64,000 nucleotides of DNA from Caldisericum exile (GTDB taxonomy: Bacteria; Caldisericota; Caldisericia; Caldisericales; Caldisericaceae): assembly GCA_020722505.1 (NCBI GenBank), contig DYKR01000002.1:1-64000 (forward strand), in the 5' to 3' direction. The notes beneath the pieces were generated by a model. That model ran no database searches, was not told the origin of the DNA, and worked only from the letters and a program-made list of their open reading frames with translations. Shown in pieces: positions 8,907 through 17,772 of this stretch (positions are counted from its first letter, which is position 1; each line of letters opens with the position of its first letter). The position numbers and the translations under genes were made by a program.

Positions 8907-11900
8907 TTACTCCTCCCTTGAAGATTTTTCAATTTTTATTTTTTTATTTACTGGTTTTGGATACAACGGCTCCTTAATTTTCAATTCGGGCTTCTGGGAA
9001 GGCAATAGCTTTAGATCAATGGCAAGTCCGCGTAGAGTTCTCTTAAGCACGTTGAATGATTCTGGGATCCCGGTGCCAAAAATCGTAATACCATTGGAAA
9101 TTGCCTCATACGCTCTTTTTCTTCCTTCAAGGTCATCAGATTTAATTGTTAACATCTCATGCAAAAGATTGGCTGCTCCATATGCTTCAAGTGCCCAGAC
9201 TTCCATTTCTCCTAATCTCTGCCCACCAAATTGAGCCTTACCACCAACTGGCTGCTGGGTAATGAGAGTATATTTGCCCACAGCCCTTGCATGAATCTTG
9301 TCTTCAGCAAGGTGATTAAGTTTAAGAAAGTACGCTTCCCCAACTGTTACTTTATATTCAAAAGGTTTCCCAGTCCTACCATCATAAACTGTCATCTGAC
9401 CTGATTCACTATAACCAGCTTTTTTAAGTAAATCTTTCACATCTTTTTCTGTTGCCCCAATAAAAGACGGAGTAACTACCCTTAGATTCAATTTTCTTGC
9501 TGCAACACCGAGGTTTGCTTCTAAGATCTGCCCTATGTTCATTCTCGAAGGAACTCCGAGTGGGCTTAAAATTACATCAATAGTAGTGCCATCTTCAAGA
9601 TAAGGAAGATCCTCTTCTTCGACAATCTTACTGACTACTCCCTTATTACCATGTCTTCCTGCAAGTTTATCTCCTACGATTATCTTTCTCTTTTTCGCAA
9701 CAAATATCTTTATCAGTTTCAATGCATTTTTCGTAAGTTCATAACCTTCTTCCCTTGAGAAAACTTCTACACCAATAACAACACCATCCTCGCCTGGTGG
9801 AACAACAAACGAACTATTTTTTAAATTACTATTTCTATTACTCCAAAGGCTCCTCCAAATCTTTGCTTCATTTGATTCTTCCTCTTCTGGGAAAGGAGTA
9901 ACCTTACCAACCAAAACATCGCCAGCCTTTACTTTAGAACCAACTTTTACAATACCCCTCTCATCAAGGAACCTAAGAGCTTCTTTTCTTACATCTTTTA
10001 TGTCTGGCGTAAGTTCTTCCGGTCCTTGATCGGTTTCATGAACTTCTACTGTGTATTCTTTAATATGTATAGAAGTAAATCTATCCTCCGAAACAAGCCT
10101 TCTACTAATCACAATAGCATCTTGATAATTGTAACCATACCAGGACAGATACGCAATTAGCACGTTTATACCAAGGGCTGCTTCGCCATTCTTTGTTGCA
10201 AAGCCATCTGCCAAAGGTTGGCCTTTTTTAACGATATCGCCCTTCTTGACAATCGGACGCTCGTTTCTACAAGTATCCTGATTTGTTCTTTCGAACTTTC
10301 TTAGTTTATAAACAACACTTTCTTTTATTTCAATTTTATTTATTCCAGCCTCAACAAGTTTACGAAGTTTATCATAGTCAAGTATTTCTCCTTCATTTAC
10401 AATTACTTCTTGAGCCTCGTTTTTATAAGTTTTTGCAACTACCGTATCCAATATCTCTTCGTTAATTTTTCCTAAATTGAATATCTCTACTTCCTTGTTA
10501 GAAAAAACTAACACATCTGTTATGCCTTGAGCATATAGAGTTTTAAGAAGATCTTCTGTAAGAATCTCACCCATTCTAATTGTCTTCTTTGTATTTGTAA
10601 GTGTAGCAAAAAGACTCTTACCAATAAGGCTTTTACCAAGAGGAGTTAAGGCAATTCTAAAAATAGGTTTTGTTACAACTTCCCCATTCTCTTCGACCTT
10701 AATCTCCTTTACTGCACTTTGTTCGTAAAGCCTGTTAAACTTTGTGTCTGAAATTTTCTGTCCTTCCTCAATGATGGGTTTACCCTTTTTGCTTAACACA
10801 GTCTCTTTAGCAATAAGTCCCACAAGGGTTTCGTTTCTTTCTTTCTCAAATAGATCTAACATTGAAAATTTCTGTATTTTTTCATTTTCAAGAATCGAAA
10901 TTTGCTCTATTCCGTGAGTTATAAGTTTATCAACAATTTGGCTTGTAATCTTTTCACCTATAAACTTGTAATACTCTTCATTCTCAGGCTTTATGTCAAA
11001 AAGAACAACTTCTTTTTGCTTTATTCGGTTAAGAAGACTGTGCCTAAGGTCGGATGCTTCTCTATAGATAGAAACGACTTTGGTCTTTCCAATATTTGGA
11101 ACTATGTGAATTTCATTGCCATCAACATAAGAAACAATTCCATCGTATTCTGAAATGGGAAGATCCATGTCGTCAACTGCAACCTTTGATTCATACCCGG
11201 TAGAAACTCTTGACAAATTGGGGTCCAAAAGAGGAACTGCCTGTCTTTGCATGTTGCAACCCATTAGAGCCCTGTTTGCATCATCATGTTCAAGGAAAGG
11301 AATAAGAGAAGCAGAAGGGCTTATAACCTGTTGGGGAGAGACGTCCATTAACTGAACCAAATTTTTATCAACATACTGAGGCAATATCTCTCCAAAGCCA
11401 GTTCTTCTTCTTGCAACGACTTGGTCGTCCAAAATTCGACCATTTGCATCTATCCTAGTATTTGACTGAGCAATAATGTATTTTTCTTCTTCATCAAAAG
11501 GAAGAAAAACGATTTCATCCAATACAACACCATCTTTAACTTTTCTGTAAGGAGTTGTTAAAAATCCGTATTCGTTAACAGATGCAAAGATAGTAGGTGA
11601 ATTAATAAGACCGATATTCTGACCTTCTGGTGTTTCAATAGGACATATTCTTCCGTAATGTGATGGGTGAACATCTCTTACCTCGATTCCAGCCCTTTTC
11701 CTGTGAAGACCCCCTGCGCCTAATGAAGTTAAACGTCTTTTATGGGTAAGAGAGGCAAGAGGATTGGTTTCCTCCATAAATTGTGATAATTGGCTGACAC
11801 CAAAAAATTGTCTCAGTTGGCCCGTGATAGCTTTATTACTGAATATAGAAGAAATAGTTATTTCTTCAGGTTTTCTGATTGAGATTGCTTCTCTTACACT

Positions 11901-13082
11901 TCTTTGAACTTTAGAGGCACCTTTTTCGAATTCTTCATTAACTAGTTTACCAACTGTTTTTACACGTCTATTTGCAAGGCTATCAATATCATCTTCTTTC
12001 TCGATACCATCTCTTACTTTAAGTAAATACAGAATCGTATTTATAAAGTCATCTTTTGTTAGTATGTGGCCTTGGCTATTGGTATTGAACTTCCTGTTGA
12101 TTTTATACCTTGAAATCGGATAGTATTCATTTCGACGTTCATCCATAAGGATGTTATGCACGAGTTCTTCTGCAGCTTCAGAAGTAACCCTTTCTTTCGG
12201 ATGGAATATTTTATAAATTTCAACCTTGGCTTCCTCTGAATTAGTAGTTTTATCCTTTTTAAGGGTTTGCTCAATCCAGTAATCATATCCCTCTACTTTA
12301 AATGTATATCTTTGAATATTATTCTCTCTTAATTTTTCAAAACTCTCTTCCGTAAGGACTGTCCCTTTTTTAAGAATTACCTTGTTAGAAGCTACGATAT
12401 CCTCAAGAAGTTTTTTTCCAAGCACCAAATCGTAGGAGAAAGGAGAAGTTGTCAAAACCTCAACAGTCATCTCCCTGTAGAAATGTTCAAGGATTTCTTC
12501 ATTATTCTTAAAACCAATTGCCTTTAAAACAACTGTAACGGGAAGTTTTTTCATTCCTTTTTTCAAACGGATGTATATAACGTTATCTTTACTAACCTTA
12601 ACCTCCATCCAATTGCCACGATCAGGAATGACTGTTACTATATAATTCAAAAAACCAGTTTCTACATCTTTCTCCGTTTGAAAGTAAATTCCAGGCGACC
12701 TAATTAACTGCTGAACCACTACCCTTTTCTTTCCGTTAATAATAAAAGTCCCATCAGAAAGCATTTTCGGGACATCAGCTATATAAGCCTCCTGCTCTTT
12801 CACCTCCCCTGTATTCTTATAGATAAGTCTAAATTTAGCTTTAATTGGAACATCGTATGTAACACCAACTCTAATGCAATCCTCTGGAGTCCTAATAGGT
12901 TCGCCTACATAATGCTCGACAAATTCAACTCTAATATTCTTGGTATCAATAGGAAAAACTTTTCCTAAAACATCAGAAATTCCATTCTTTAGAAAGTCAT
13001 CGTATGAATTTAACTGCACTTGTAACAAGTTTGGCAAAGGTACTTTTACTTTCGTTGTGCTAAAATCAAAAATTTTATCCAT
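8907..13082 (-). CDS. rpoB: RNA polymerase beta subunit
   Basis: A 1391-residue beta subunit. The rifampicin-pocket region (QLSQFMEETNPLASLTHKRR) lies near residues 430-450, and VRDVHPSHYGRICPIETPEG and the C-terminal GGKAQFGGQRLGEMEVWALE are conserved. Residues about 664-922 are a lineage-specific insertion that appears to be built from repeated barrel-like modules. Two positions in the drug pocket differ from E. coli (D516 to E, S531 to T by my alignment). ATG 13082 has AAGGAGGT upstream, and a strong promoter lies at 13114-13141. The next gene starts one nucleotide after its stop and is an EF-G paralogue rather than rpoC. Confidence 0.98.
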   Translation of the reverse strand: MDKIFDFSTTKVKVPLPNLLQVQLNSYDDFLKNGISDVLGKVFPIDTKNIRVEFVEHYVGEPIRTPEDCIRVGVTYDVPIKAKFRLIYKNTGEVKEQEAYIADVPKMLSDGTFIINGKKRVVVQQLIRSPGIYFQTEKDVETGFLNYIVTVIPDRGNWMEVKVSKDNVIYIRLKKGMKKLPVTVVLKAIGFKNNEEILEHFYREMTVEVLTTSPFSYDLVLGKKLLEDIVASNKVILKKGTVLTEESFEKLRENNIQRYTFKVEGYDYWIEQTLKKDKTTNSEEAKVEIYKIFHPKERVTSEAAEELVHNILMDERRNEYYPISRYKINRKFNTNSQGHILTKDDFINTILYLLKVRDGIEKEDDIDSLANRRVKTVGKLVNEEFEKGASKVQRSVREAISIRKPEEITISSIFSNKAITGQLRQFFGVSQLSQFMEETNPLASLTHKRRLTSLGAGGLHRKRAGIEVRDVHPSHYGRICPIETPEGQNIGLINSPTIFASVNEYGFLTTPYRKVKDGVVLDEIVFLPFDEEEKYIIAQSNTRIDANGRILDDQVVARRRTGFGEILPQYVDKNLVQLMDVSPQQVISPSASLIPFLEHDDANRALMGCNMQRQAVPLLDPNLSRVSTGYESKVAVDDMDLPISEYDGIVSYVDGNEIHIVPNIGKTKVVSIYREASDLRHSLLNRIKQKEVVLFDIKPENEEYYKFIGEKITSQIVDKLITHGIEQISILENEKIQKFSMLDLFEKERNETLVGLIAKETVLSKKGKPIIEEGQKISDTKFNRLYEQSAVKEIKVEENGEVVTKPIFRIALTPLGKSLIGKSLFATLTNTKKTIRMGEILTEDLLKTLYAQGITDVLVFSNKEVEIFNLGKINEEILDTVVAKTYKNEAQEVIVNEGEILDYDKLRKLVEAGINKIEIKESVVYKLRKFERTNQDTCRNERPIVKKGDIVKKGQPLADGFATKNGEAALGINVLIAYLSWYGYNYQDAIVISRRLVSEDRFTSIHIKEYTVEVHETDQGPEELTPDIKDVRKEALRFLDERGIVKVGSKVKAGDVLVGKVTPFPEEEESNEAKIWRSLWSNRNSNLKNSSFVVPPGEDGVVIGVEVFSREEGYELTKNALKLIKIFVAKKRKIIVGDKLAGRHGNKGVVSKIVEEEDLPYLEDGTTIDVILSPLGVPSRMNIGQILEANLGVAARKLNLRVVTPSFIGATEKDVKDLLKKAGYSESGQMTVYDGRTGKPFEYKVTVGEAYFLKLNHLAEDKIHARAVGKYTLITQQPVGGKAQFGGQRLGEMEVWALEAYGAANLLHEMLTIKSDDLEGRKRAYEAISNGITIFGTGIPESFNVLKRTLRGLAIDLKLLPSQKPELKIKEPLYPKPVNKKIKIEKSSREE

Positions 13083-13113
13083 CGTACCTCCTTAAGTAAA
13101 TACGCAATTTTTT

Positions 13114-13141
13114 ATTATAGCAAAAAAAATTAAAAAGTCAA
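13114..13141 (-). promoter_or_regulatory. Promoter of rpoB-(EF-G-like)-rpoC
   Basis: Minus-strand TTGACT, 16 nt, TATAAT in the 60-nt gap between moaC and rpoB. The -35 box begins just beyond the moaC stop codon. The predicted leader is about 25 nt and carries AAGGAGGT before the rpoB ATG. No terminator is visible for the upstream moaC transcript. Confidence 0.9.
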
Positions 13142-13142
13142 A

Positions 13143-13613
13143 TTATACATTTCTAATAAATCTTTGAGATTTTCCCCCAGTTTTTTCTAAAAGATATATA
13201 TCTTCTATTGTAATTGACTTATCTATTCCCTTACACATATCGTAAACCGTAAGAGAAGCAATACTAACTGCAACTAAAGCTTCCATTTCAGCCCCAGTTT
13301 TACCAATAAGAGAAACAAAACTCTCAATTTCAATAGAAGAAGGATCATCGACTAAAGAAAAGTTGATATCAACATAGGTAAGATTCAACGGATGGCACAT
13401 TGGAATAAGTTCCCAAGTTTTTTTTGCAGCACTAATTCCAGCAACTTTTGCAACTGTAAGCACCTCTCCTTTTCCTATCTCCCCTCTCTTAATCTTTTCT
13501 AAAGTGTCTTTAGATAACAAAACCCTTGCAAAGGCTCTTGCTGTTCTTAAAGTATCGCCCTTATTGGATACATCAATCATATGTGCTTTGCCATCGGCAT
13601 CAAAATGGCTCAT
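13143..13613 (-). CDS. moaC: Cyclic pyranopterin monophosphate synthase MoaC
   Basis: A 156-residue MoaC, the enzyme that with MoaA converts GTP to cyclic pyranopterin monophosphate, the first step of molybdenum cofactor synthesis. Recognisable segments are the N-terminal MIDVSNKGDTLRTARA, the IPMCHPLNLTYVDI motif and the GAEMEALVAVSIASLTVYDMCK segment. It has a good AGGAGG site and starts three bases after moaA ends. The cofactor is presumably used by the formate dehydrogenase at 55716-58430; mobA and fdhD are in that other operon. Confidence 0.97.
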   Translation of the reverse strand: MSHFDADGKAHMIDVSNKGDTLRTARAFARVLLSKDTLEKIKRGEIGKGEVLTVAKVAGISAAKKTWELIPMCHPLNLTYVDINFSLVDDPSSIEIESFVSLIGKTGAEMEALVAVSIASLTVYDMCKGIDKSITIEDIYLLEKTGGKSQRFIRNV

Positions 13614-13615
13614 CG

Positions 13616-14572
13616 TTATCCTCCTAATTCTTGCATATTCTCTATAAATTCTTTTGTTCCTATCTTTATTTCTCCATGAGCAGGAGGTTTTATGTTAACA
13701 GACTCCATGATAAGGTCTTTAAGCAATTTTTCATCCCTATATAAAACTGCATCTTTAATAGAAACATACTCAGAAGAAAAAAGACACGGGAAGATTTTAA
13801 ATGTCGAGGTAAGTCGAAGCCTATTACAACTTCCACAAAAATGCTGGCTTACAGAGGTTATAAAACCAATTAAACCTTTAAACCCATTAATTTTATAGTA
13901 ACTTGCAACCTCATGCCATGGAGTTGGATGCTTCTCAAGTTTATATTTACTTTCAATTATTTTAATTGCATCTCTATAGCTTAAGAAATGCTCATCAAAA
14001 AAAGAATTCCCTTTAACGGGCATAAGTTCTATAAATCTAACTATTAAGTTGTTATCTTTAGTCATTTCTACCAAAGGCAAGATATCGCTTTCATTAATTC
14101 CCCTTAAAAGAACTGTATTTATTTTTACAGGATTGAATCCCACTGAAATTGCTTCTAAAAGCCCTTTATATACATCATCAAATTTGTCAAGACTTGTTAT
14201 GCTTAAGAATGTTGACCTATTTAGAGAATCAATACTAATATTTATCCTATCAAGACCAGCAGCTTTTAAATCTCTTGCAACTTGATGGAGTCTATAACCA
14301 TTTGTAGTCATAACTACCTCATCAAATTTGGCTTGTTTTACAACTCTTACAATATCAACAATATCGTTTCTTACAAGTGGCTCCCCACCAGTAATGCGAA
14401 TTTTTTTAAAACCAAGGGAAGAGAAGACATTAACTATAAAAGAAATATCATCTAAAGATGGCTCGGAAGACATATTATTATAAGAATGGCAATACACACA
14501 CCTAAAATTACAACGCTGAGTAATGGAAAATCTTAAATACGTTATCTCCCTTCCAAAATTGTCTTTAAGCAC
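13616..14572 (-). CDS. moaA: GTP 3',8-cyclase MoaA (radical SAM)
   Basis: A 318-residue radical SAM enzyme for the first step of molybdenum cofactor synthesis. The N-terminal cluster motif CNFRCVYC (C21, C25, C28) binds the SAM-linked [4Fe-4S] cluster. The C-terminal HFCGSCNRLRLTS with a later Cys provides the second cluster that binds GTP. The ITGGEPLVR segment supports the SAM fold. The start is GTG at 14572 and overlaps the end of the EndoQ-like gene. MoaA normally ends in two glycines; this protein ends in ELGG, as expected. Confidence 0.97.
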   Translation of the reverse strand: MLKDNFGREITYLRFSITQRCNFRCVYCHSYNNMSSEPSLDDISFIVNVFSSLGFKKIRITGGEPLVRNDIVDIVRVVKQAKFDEVVMTTNGYRLHQVARDLKAAGLDRINISIDSLNRSTFLSITSLDKFDDVYKGLLEAISVGFNPVKINTVLLRGINESDILPLVEMTKDNNLIVRFIELMPVKGNSFFDEHFLSYRDAIKIIESKYKLEKHPTPWHEVASYYKINGFKGLIGFITSVSQHFCGSCNRLRLTSTFKIFPCLFSSEYVSIKDAVLYRDEKLLKDLIMESVNIKPPAHGEIKIGTKEFIENMQELGG

Positions 14573-15731
14573 TCAAAAGCCTCCAACTACCATAAACACC
14601 ATCATATCCGTAATCAAAAGTCACCATCTTATCTTTTATATTCTTAACAATTGTAATTAAATCATTTGGTAAAAAATCATAAGAGTCAAAATCGCTATTT
14701 AAAAAGAAAAAGTTGTATTCACTATGGAAGTTTTCAAGGATTTCATCATAGATGTAATTTATCTTACTTTTATTAAATAGTAGAAGAAGCGCATCTTTTA
14801 GCGGGACGAAAAAATAGAATTCCTGTATTAAAGAATTCTCATCAAATACACTTTTATCTTGAGATAATTCAAAAACCCTATGTAAAACGCCTTTAGTTAA
14901 AGGCTTCCCACAGATTGGGCAGTTTGCTAAAGCAAAATCTTTTGTTTTAAACTTACATTTCCTGTGTCCATCTAAATAGTATTTACCGATTTCAGAAAAT
15001 TCTTCTATGGTAAAGATGGCACTTTTATTCTTAAGATTAAAAAACAGTTCATCATAAGTTTTTGAATAAGGAACCCCACTGCTTTCTCGTCCAATACTCT
15101 CCAAGGAATGGGCGTCAGAATTCGACAAAGCAATAAAACTTCTCAAGTGTTTGATCTTAAAAATCATTGAAGGATCTGCACTTAAGCCTGTTTCAAGAAA
15201 AATTATCCGAGAAACATCTTTATCAAAAACTTCGTTAACATTACTTAAATTATTTTTTGCACCAAGAATCCCGTAGTAAGGAGTAAAAATGTGTGCAAGT
15301 ATAATGTGGATACCCCTTATTTCTTCAACAATACGAAGAAACTCTTTTGGGTGGATATTGATATTTGGACGAGCAATCCTATCAAAATTGGTATATCTAT
15401 TAAATGCCTTTTTAAACTCATCTACTTTTTTAAAATCATGAAAAGCAAGGACCATGTGAAACTTTTTAATAGATGAAAACATCTCAAAAATGATATTAAC
15501 TTCAGCAGTTAGAACAAACCGCAAATCATTAAAATAGTAGAAGCCGTTTTCAAATTCCATGTTTTTTTCTACTTCTTTTCTCCATTCAGGAAAAAGGATG
15601 TCCCCTGTTCCAATAATAGTCACACCTCTTTTTTTAGCGAACTTCGCTATATTCTCTAACCCCATACTTTTACTTGAAGGAATACTAAACTTGGAGTGAA
15701 TGTGTAGATCAACGAAATCTACTTTTTGCAT
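14565..15731 (-). CDS. PHP-domain endonuclease Q-like protein
   Basis: A 388-residue PHP-family protein. The metal-binding motifs DLHIHS (residues 8-13), GTGD (41-44) and SNSDAH (203-208) are in place. A zinc-finger-like segment with C259, C271 and C274 follows, then a C-terminal helical region. This domain layout matches EndoQ of Thermococcales (the TIGR00375-type family), which cuts DNA 5' of deaminated bases such as uracil and hypoxanthine. The family is typical of archaea and rarer in bacteria. It sits inside a tightly packed run of genes and overlaps both neighbours. The family assignment is good; the activity is inferred. Confidence 0.82.
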   Translation of the reverse strand: MQKVDFVDLHIHSKFSIPSSKSMGLENIAKFAKKRGVTIIGTGDILFPEWRKEVEKNMEFENGFYYFNDLRFVLTAEVNIIFEMFSSIKKFHMVLAFHDFKKVDEFKKAFNRYTNFDRIARPNINIHPKEFLRIVEEIRGIHIILAHIFTPYYGILGAKNNLSNVNEVFDKDVSRIIFLETGLSADPSMIFKIKHLRSFIALSNSDAHSLESIGRESSGVPYSKTYDELFFNLKNKSAIFTIEEFSEIGKYYLDGHRKCKFKTKDFALANCPICGKPLTKGVLHRVFELSQDKSVFDENSLIQEFYFFVPLKDALLLLFNKSKINYIYDEILENFHSEYNFFFLNSDFDSYDFLPNDLITIVKNIKDKMVTFDYGYDGVYGSWRLLSA

Positions 15732-16390
15732 CTATAAAATGACAGCCTCAAAGCCACAATTAGAAACTTGATGGGGTCTATTAGTTGGTTAATCTTGCTT
15801 TTTGCCTTTTCAGCATAAATAGTCTTTATGGGAACGAAACCAATTTTAAAAGAGCATCTTGCGGCTTTAACTAACATTTCCGTATCAAGTTGGTATCTTC
15901 TAGTCTCAAAAATTATTTTCTTGACTACATCAGTTTTTAAAACTCTATAGCCAGACTGACTATCAAGGATTTTTACGTGAGTGATTTTACTTAAGAGAAG
16001 AGAGGAAAAACTATTTGCAAATACCCTTAAAAAAGGCATTTCTTTTAGATTGAAACTTCTTGCTCCTACAACAATATCGTATCCCTCGTCTAACTTTTTA
16101 AGTAGTTTTGGAATTTCATCTGGATCGTGTTGTCCGTCACCATCGATGAGAACGATCCTATCAAAATTGTTTTCAATTACATACTTAAAACCAATCTTTA
16201 AGCAATCTGCCTTACCCAGGTTATGAGCATTTCTAATTACGTAAGCCCCATTCACCTCGGCAATTTCCTTTGTGTTATCTAACGAGGCATCATCAATTAC
16301 AAGCACAAAATCTACATACTTTTTAGTTTTTGAAACTACTTCACCAATGTTTAACGCTTCGTCCTTAGCTGGAATTATAGCAATTAGCAT
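15719..16390 (-). CDS. Family 2 glycosyltransferase (dolichyl-phosphate-sugar synthase-like)
   Basis: A 223-residue GT-A fold transferase. It has the N-terminal IIPAKDEALNIGEVV, the metal- and nucleotide-binding LIDGDGQHDP near residues 81-90, and the acceptor-side motif DSQSGYR. No membrane segment is evident, so it resembles the catalytic part of dolichyl- or polyprenyl-phosphate mannose or glucose synthases. A CGGAG site precedes ATG 16390. It overlaps the acyltransferase upstream and the EndoQ gene downstream. The neighbouring LpxL-like gene suggests glycolipid or envelope synthesis; the sugar and acceptor cannot be read from sequence. Confidence 0.88.
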   Translation of the reverse strand: MLIAIIPAKDEALNIGEVVSKTKKYVDFVLVIDDASLDNTKEIAEVNGAYVIRNAHNLGKADCLKIGFKYVIENNFDRIVLIDGDGQHDPDEIPKLLKKLDEGYDIVVGARSFNLKEMPFLRVFANSFSSLLLSKITHVKILDSQSGYRVLKTDVVKKIIFETRRYQLDTEMLVKAARCSFKIGFVPIKTIYAEKAKSKINQLIDPIKFLIVALRLSFYRCKK

Positions 16391-17241
16391 TTATACTCCG
16401 TAAAATAGTCAAAAAAATGAAAAAATTGGGTAGGATATTTTTTTACATAATCCTCAAGGATTTTAGTAAATTGCTTCACATAATCTTCTACAAATTCTCT
16501 TTCATTCAAACTGAAATCGAGTTTGAACTCTTGAGAAAAATACACTTTATAACCACCTTTTTCTCTTACTAACGTAGCAAAAACACTACGGGCTTTTGTT
16601 CTGTATGATAAAACTGAAGCACCTTTGGGGAAGGTAATATTCCTTCCAAAAAACAGTGTGCAAACACCATCTTTGTTAATATCTCTATCGCTAACAATGG
16701 TTGCAATATCACCTGCTTTAACTCCTTTGTATGCACCAATAAAACCACTCTGAAAAGGATGGACAATCACATTGTATTTCTCCCTAAAGCTTTTATAAAA
16801 CTTTTCTACTTCTTTTTCCTGTTGCGGTAAACCTATACCATGTGCTCTAAAGCCAAGAGAACCAACAAATGCTCCTGCAATCTCCCAATTACCAAGGTGT
16901 GCTGTAGGAACGACAACTCCCATATTTTCACTTTTTAACTTTTCCAAAGTTTCTTTTAACTCATACGCTGGGGTTAAAATTTTTATCTTATCTAAGCCTT
17001 TTTCTTCCAATATAAAATAGTCTGCAATGTTTAATGCAAAATTTATATAAAATTCAACACCTAATAAAATTAATTTTATACCTTTTTCTTTTGTAAAAAC
17101 TGCTAAATTTTTAAGGACATTTTTCCTCTTTCTATCAAATAAAAAAGACATAAAGCCCAAAAACCGAGCTGTTCCGTAAACAAAGCCTTGAGGAAAATAT
17201 CTTATAAATTTTATACCCAGATTGTATAACTGTGTTAGCAT
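16384..17241 (-). CDS. LpxL/HtrB-family lipid acyltransferase
   Basis: A 285-residue member of the lysophospholipid acyltransferase-like family. The catalytic H-x4-D/E motif is HLGNWE at residues 115-120, preceded by an amphipathic N-terminal region typical of membrane-associated members. The DRDINKDG and FGRNITFPKGAS segments match the family. Proteobacterial members acylate lipid A and actinobacterial ones acylate phosphatidylinositol mannosides. No lpxA/B/C/D genes are in the window, so the lipid substrate is unknown. The neighbouring GT2 gene suggests a glycolipid. Confidence 0.85.
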   Translation of the reverse strand: MLTQLYNLGIKFIRYFPQGFVYGTARFLGFMSFLFDRKRKNVLKNLAVFTKEKGIKLILLGVEFYINFALNIADYFILEEKGLDKIKILTPAYELKETLEKLKSENMGVVVPTAHLGNWEIAGAFVGSLGFRAHGIGLPQQEKEVEKFYKSFREKYNVIVHPFQSGFIGAYKGVKAGDIATIVSDRDINKDGVCTLFFGRNITFPKGASVLSYRTKARSVFATLVREKGGYKVYFSQEFKLDFSLNEREFVEDYVKQFTKILEDYVKKYPTQFFHFFDYFTEYKC

Positions 17242-17242
17242 C

Positions 17243-17764
17243 TTATTTTAACATTAACCTTACATATAAAAGCCCTATAATAGTTTTACCATCAATGATA
17301 GTTCCGTTATCAAGATAGCTAAGTGCATCATCTACAGGAATAAAAAGTGTTTTAACTTCTTCTCCTACATCTAAATTCACTTTACCTTGTGAAAATTCAG
17401 TTGCTAAAAACAGATACAACTTTTCATCAACAAAACCAGGTGAAGGGTAAAACTCAAATAAAAACTTAAGATTTTTAGGAATTAGCCCTGTTTCCTCTTC
17501 TAATTCTCTTTTTGCACAATCATAAGGGGTTTCGTTATTCTCAATTCTACCTGCTGGTAATTCTAAAATAAAACCTTCAACTGTAGGTCTAAACTGTTTT
17601 ACGAAAACCACTTTATTATCTACCAAAGCTAAAACAACTGAAGCATTACCCCCGTAAGTTACAACTTCCCTATCCCAAAGAGTTCCGTCGCTATTTTTAA
17701 CGGTTTTTTTAATAATAGAAAGTAATCTTCCCTTAAAGAGGGTCTCTTTTTTAACAATTTCCAT
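17243..17764 (-). CDS. Nudix hydrolase, ADP-ribose pyrophosphatase type
   Basis: A 173-residue Nudix hydrolase with a perfect box, G-x5-E-x7-REL-x-EE-x-GL, at residues 72-94 (AGRIENNETPYDCAKRELEE). The upstream FVKQFRP and the SPGFVDEKLYLF segment are typical of the NudF-like ADP-ribose pyrophosphatases that cleave ADP-ribose to AMP and ribose 5-phosphate. It follows the V-ATPase D gene by 8 nt and belongs to the same transcription unit. Substrate assignment within Nudix families is only moderately reliable. Confidence 0.9.
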   Translation of the reverse strand: MEIVKKETLFKGRLLSIIKKTVKNSDGTLWDREVVTYGGNASVVLALVDNKVVFVKQFRPTVEGFILELPAGRIENNETPYDCAKRELEEETGLIPKNLKFLFEFYPSPGFVDEKLYLFLATEFSQGKVNLDVGEEVKTLFIPVDDALSYLDNGTIIDGKTIIGLLYVRLMLK

Positions 17765-17772
17765 AAATTATA

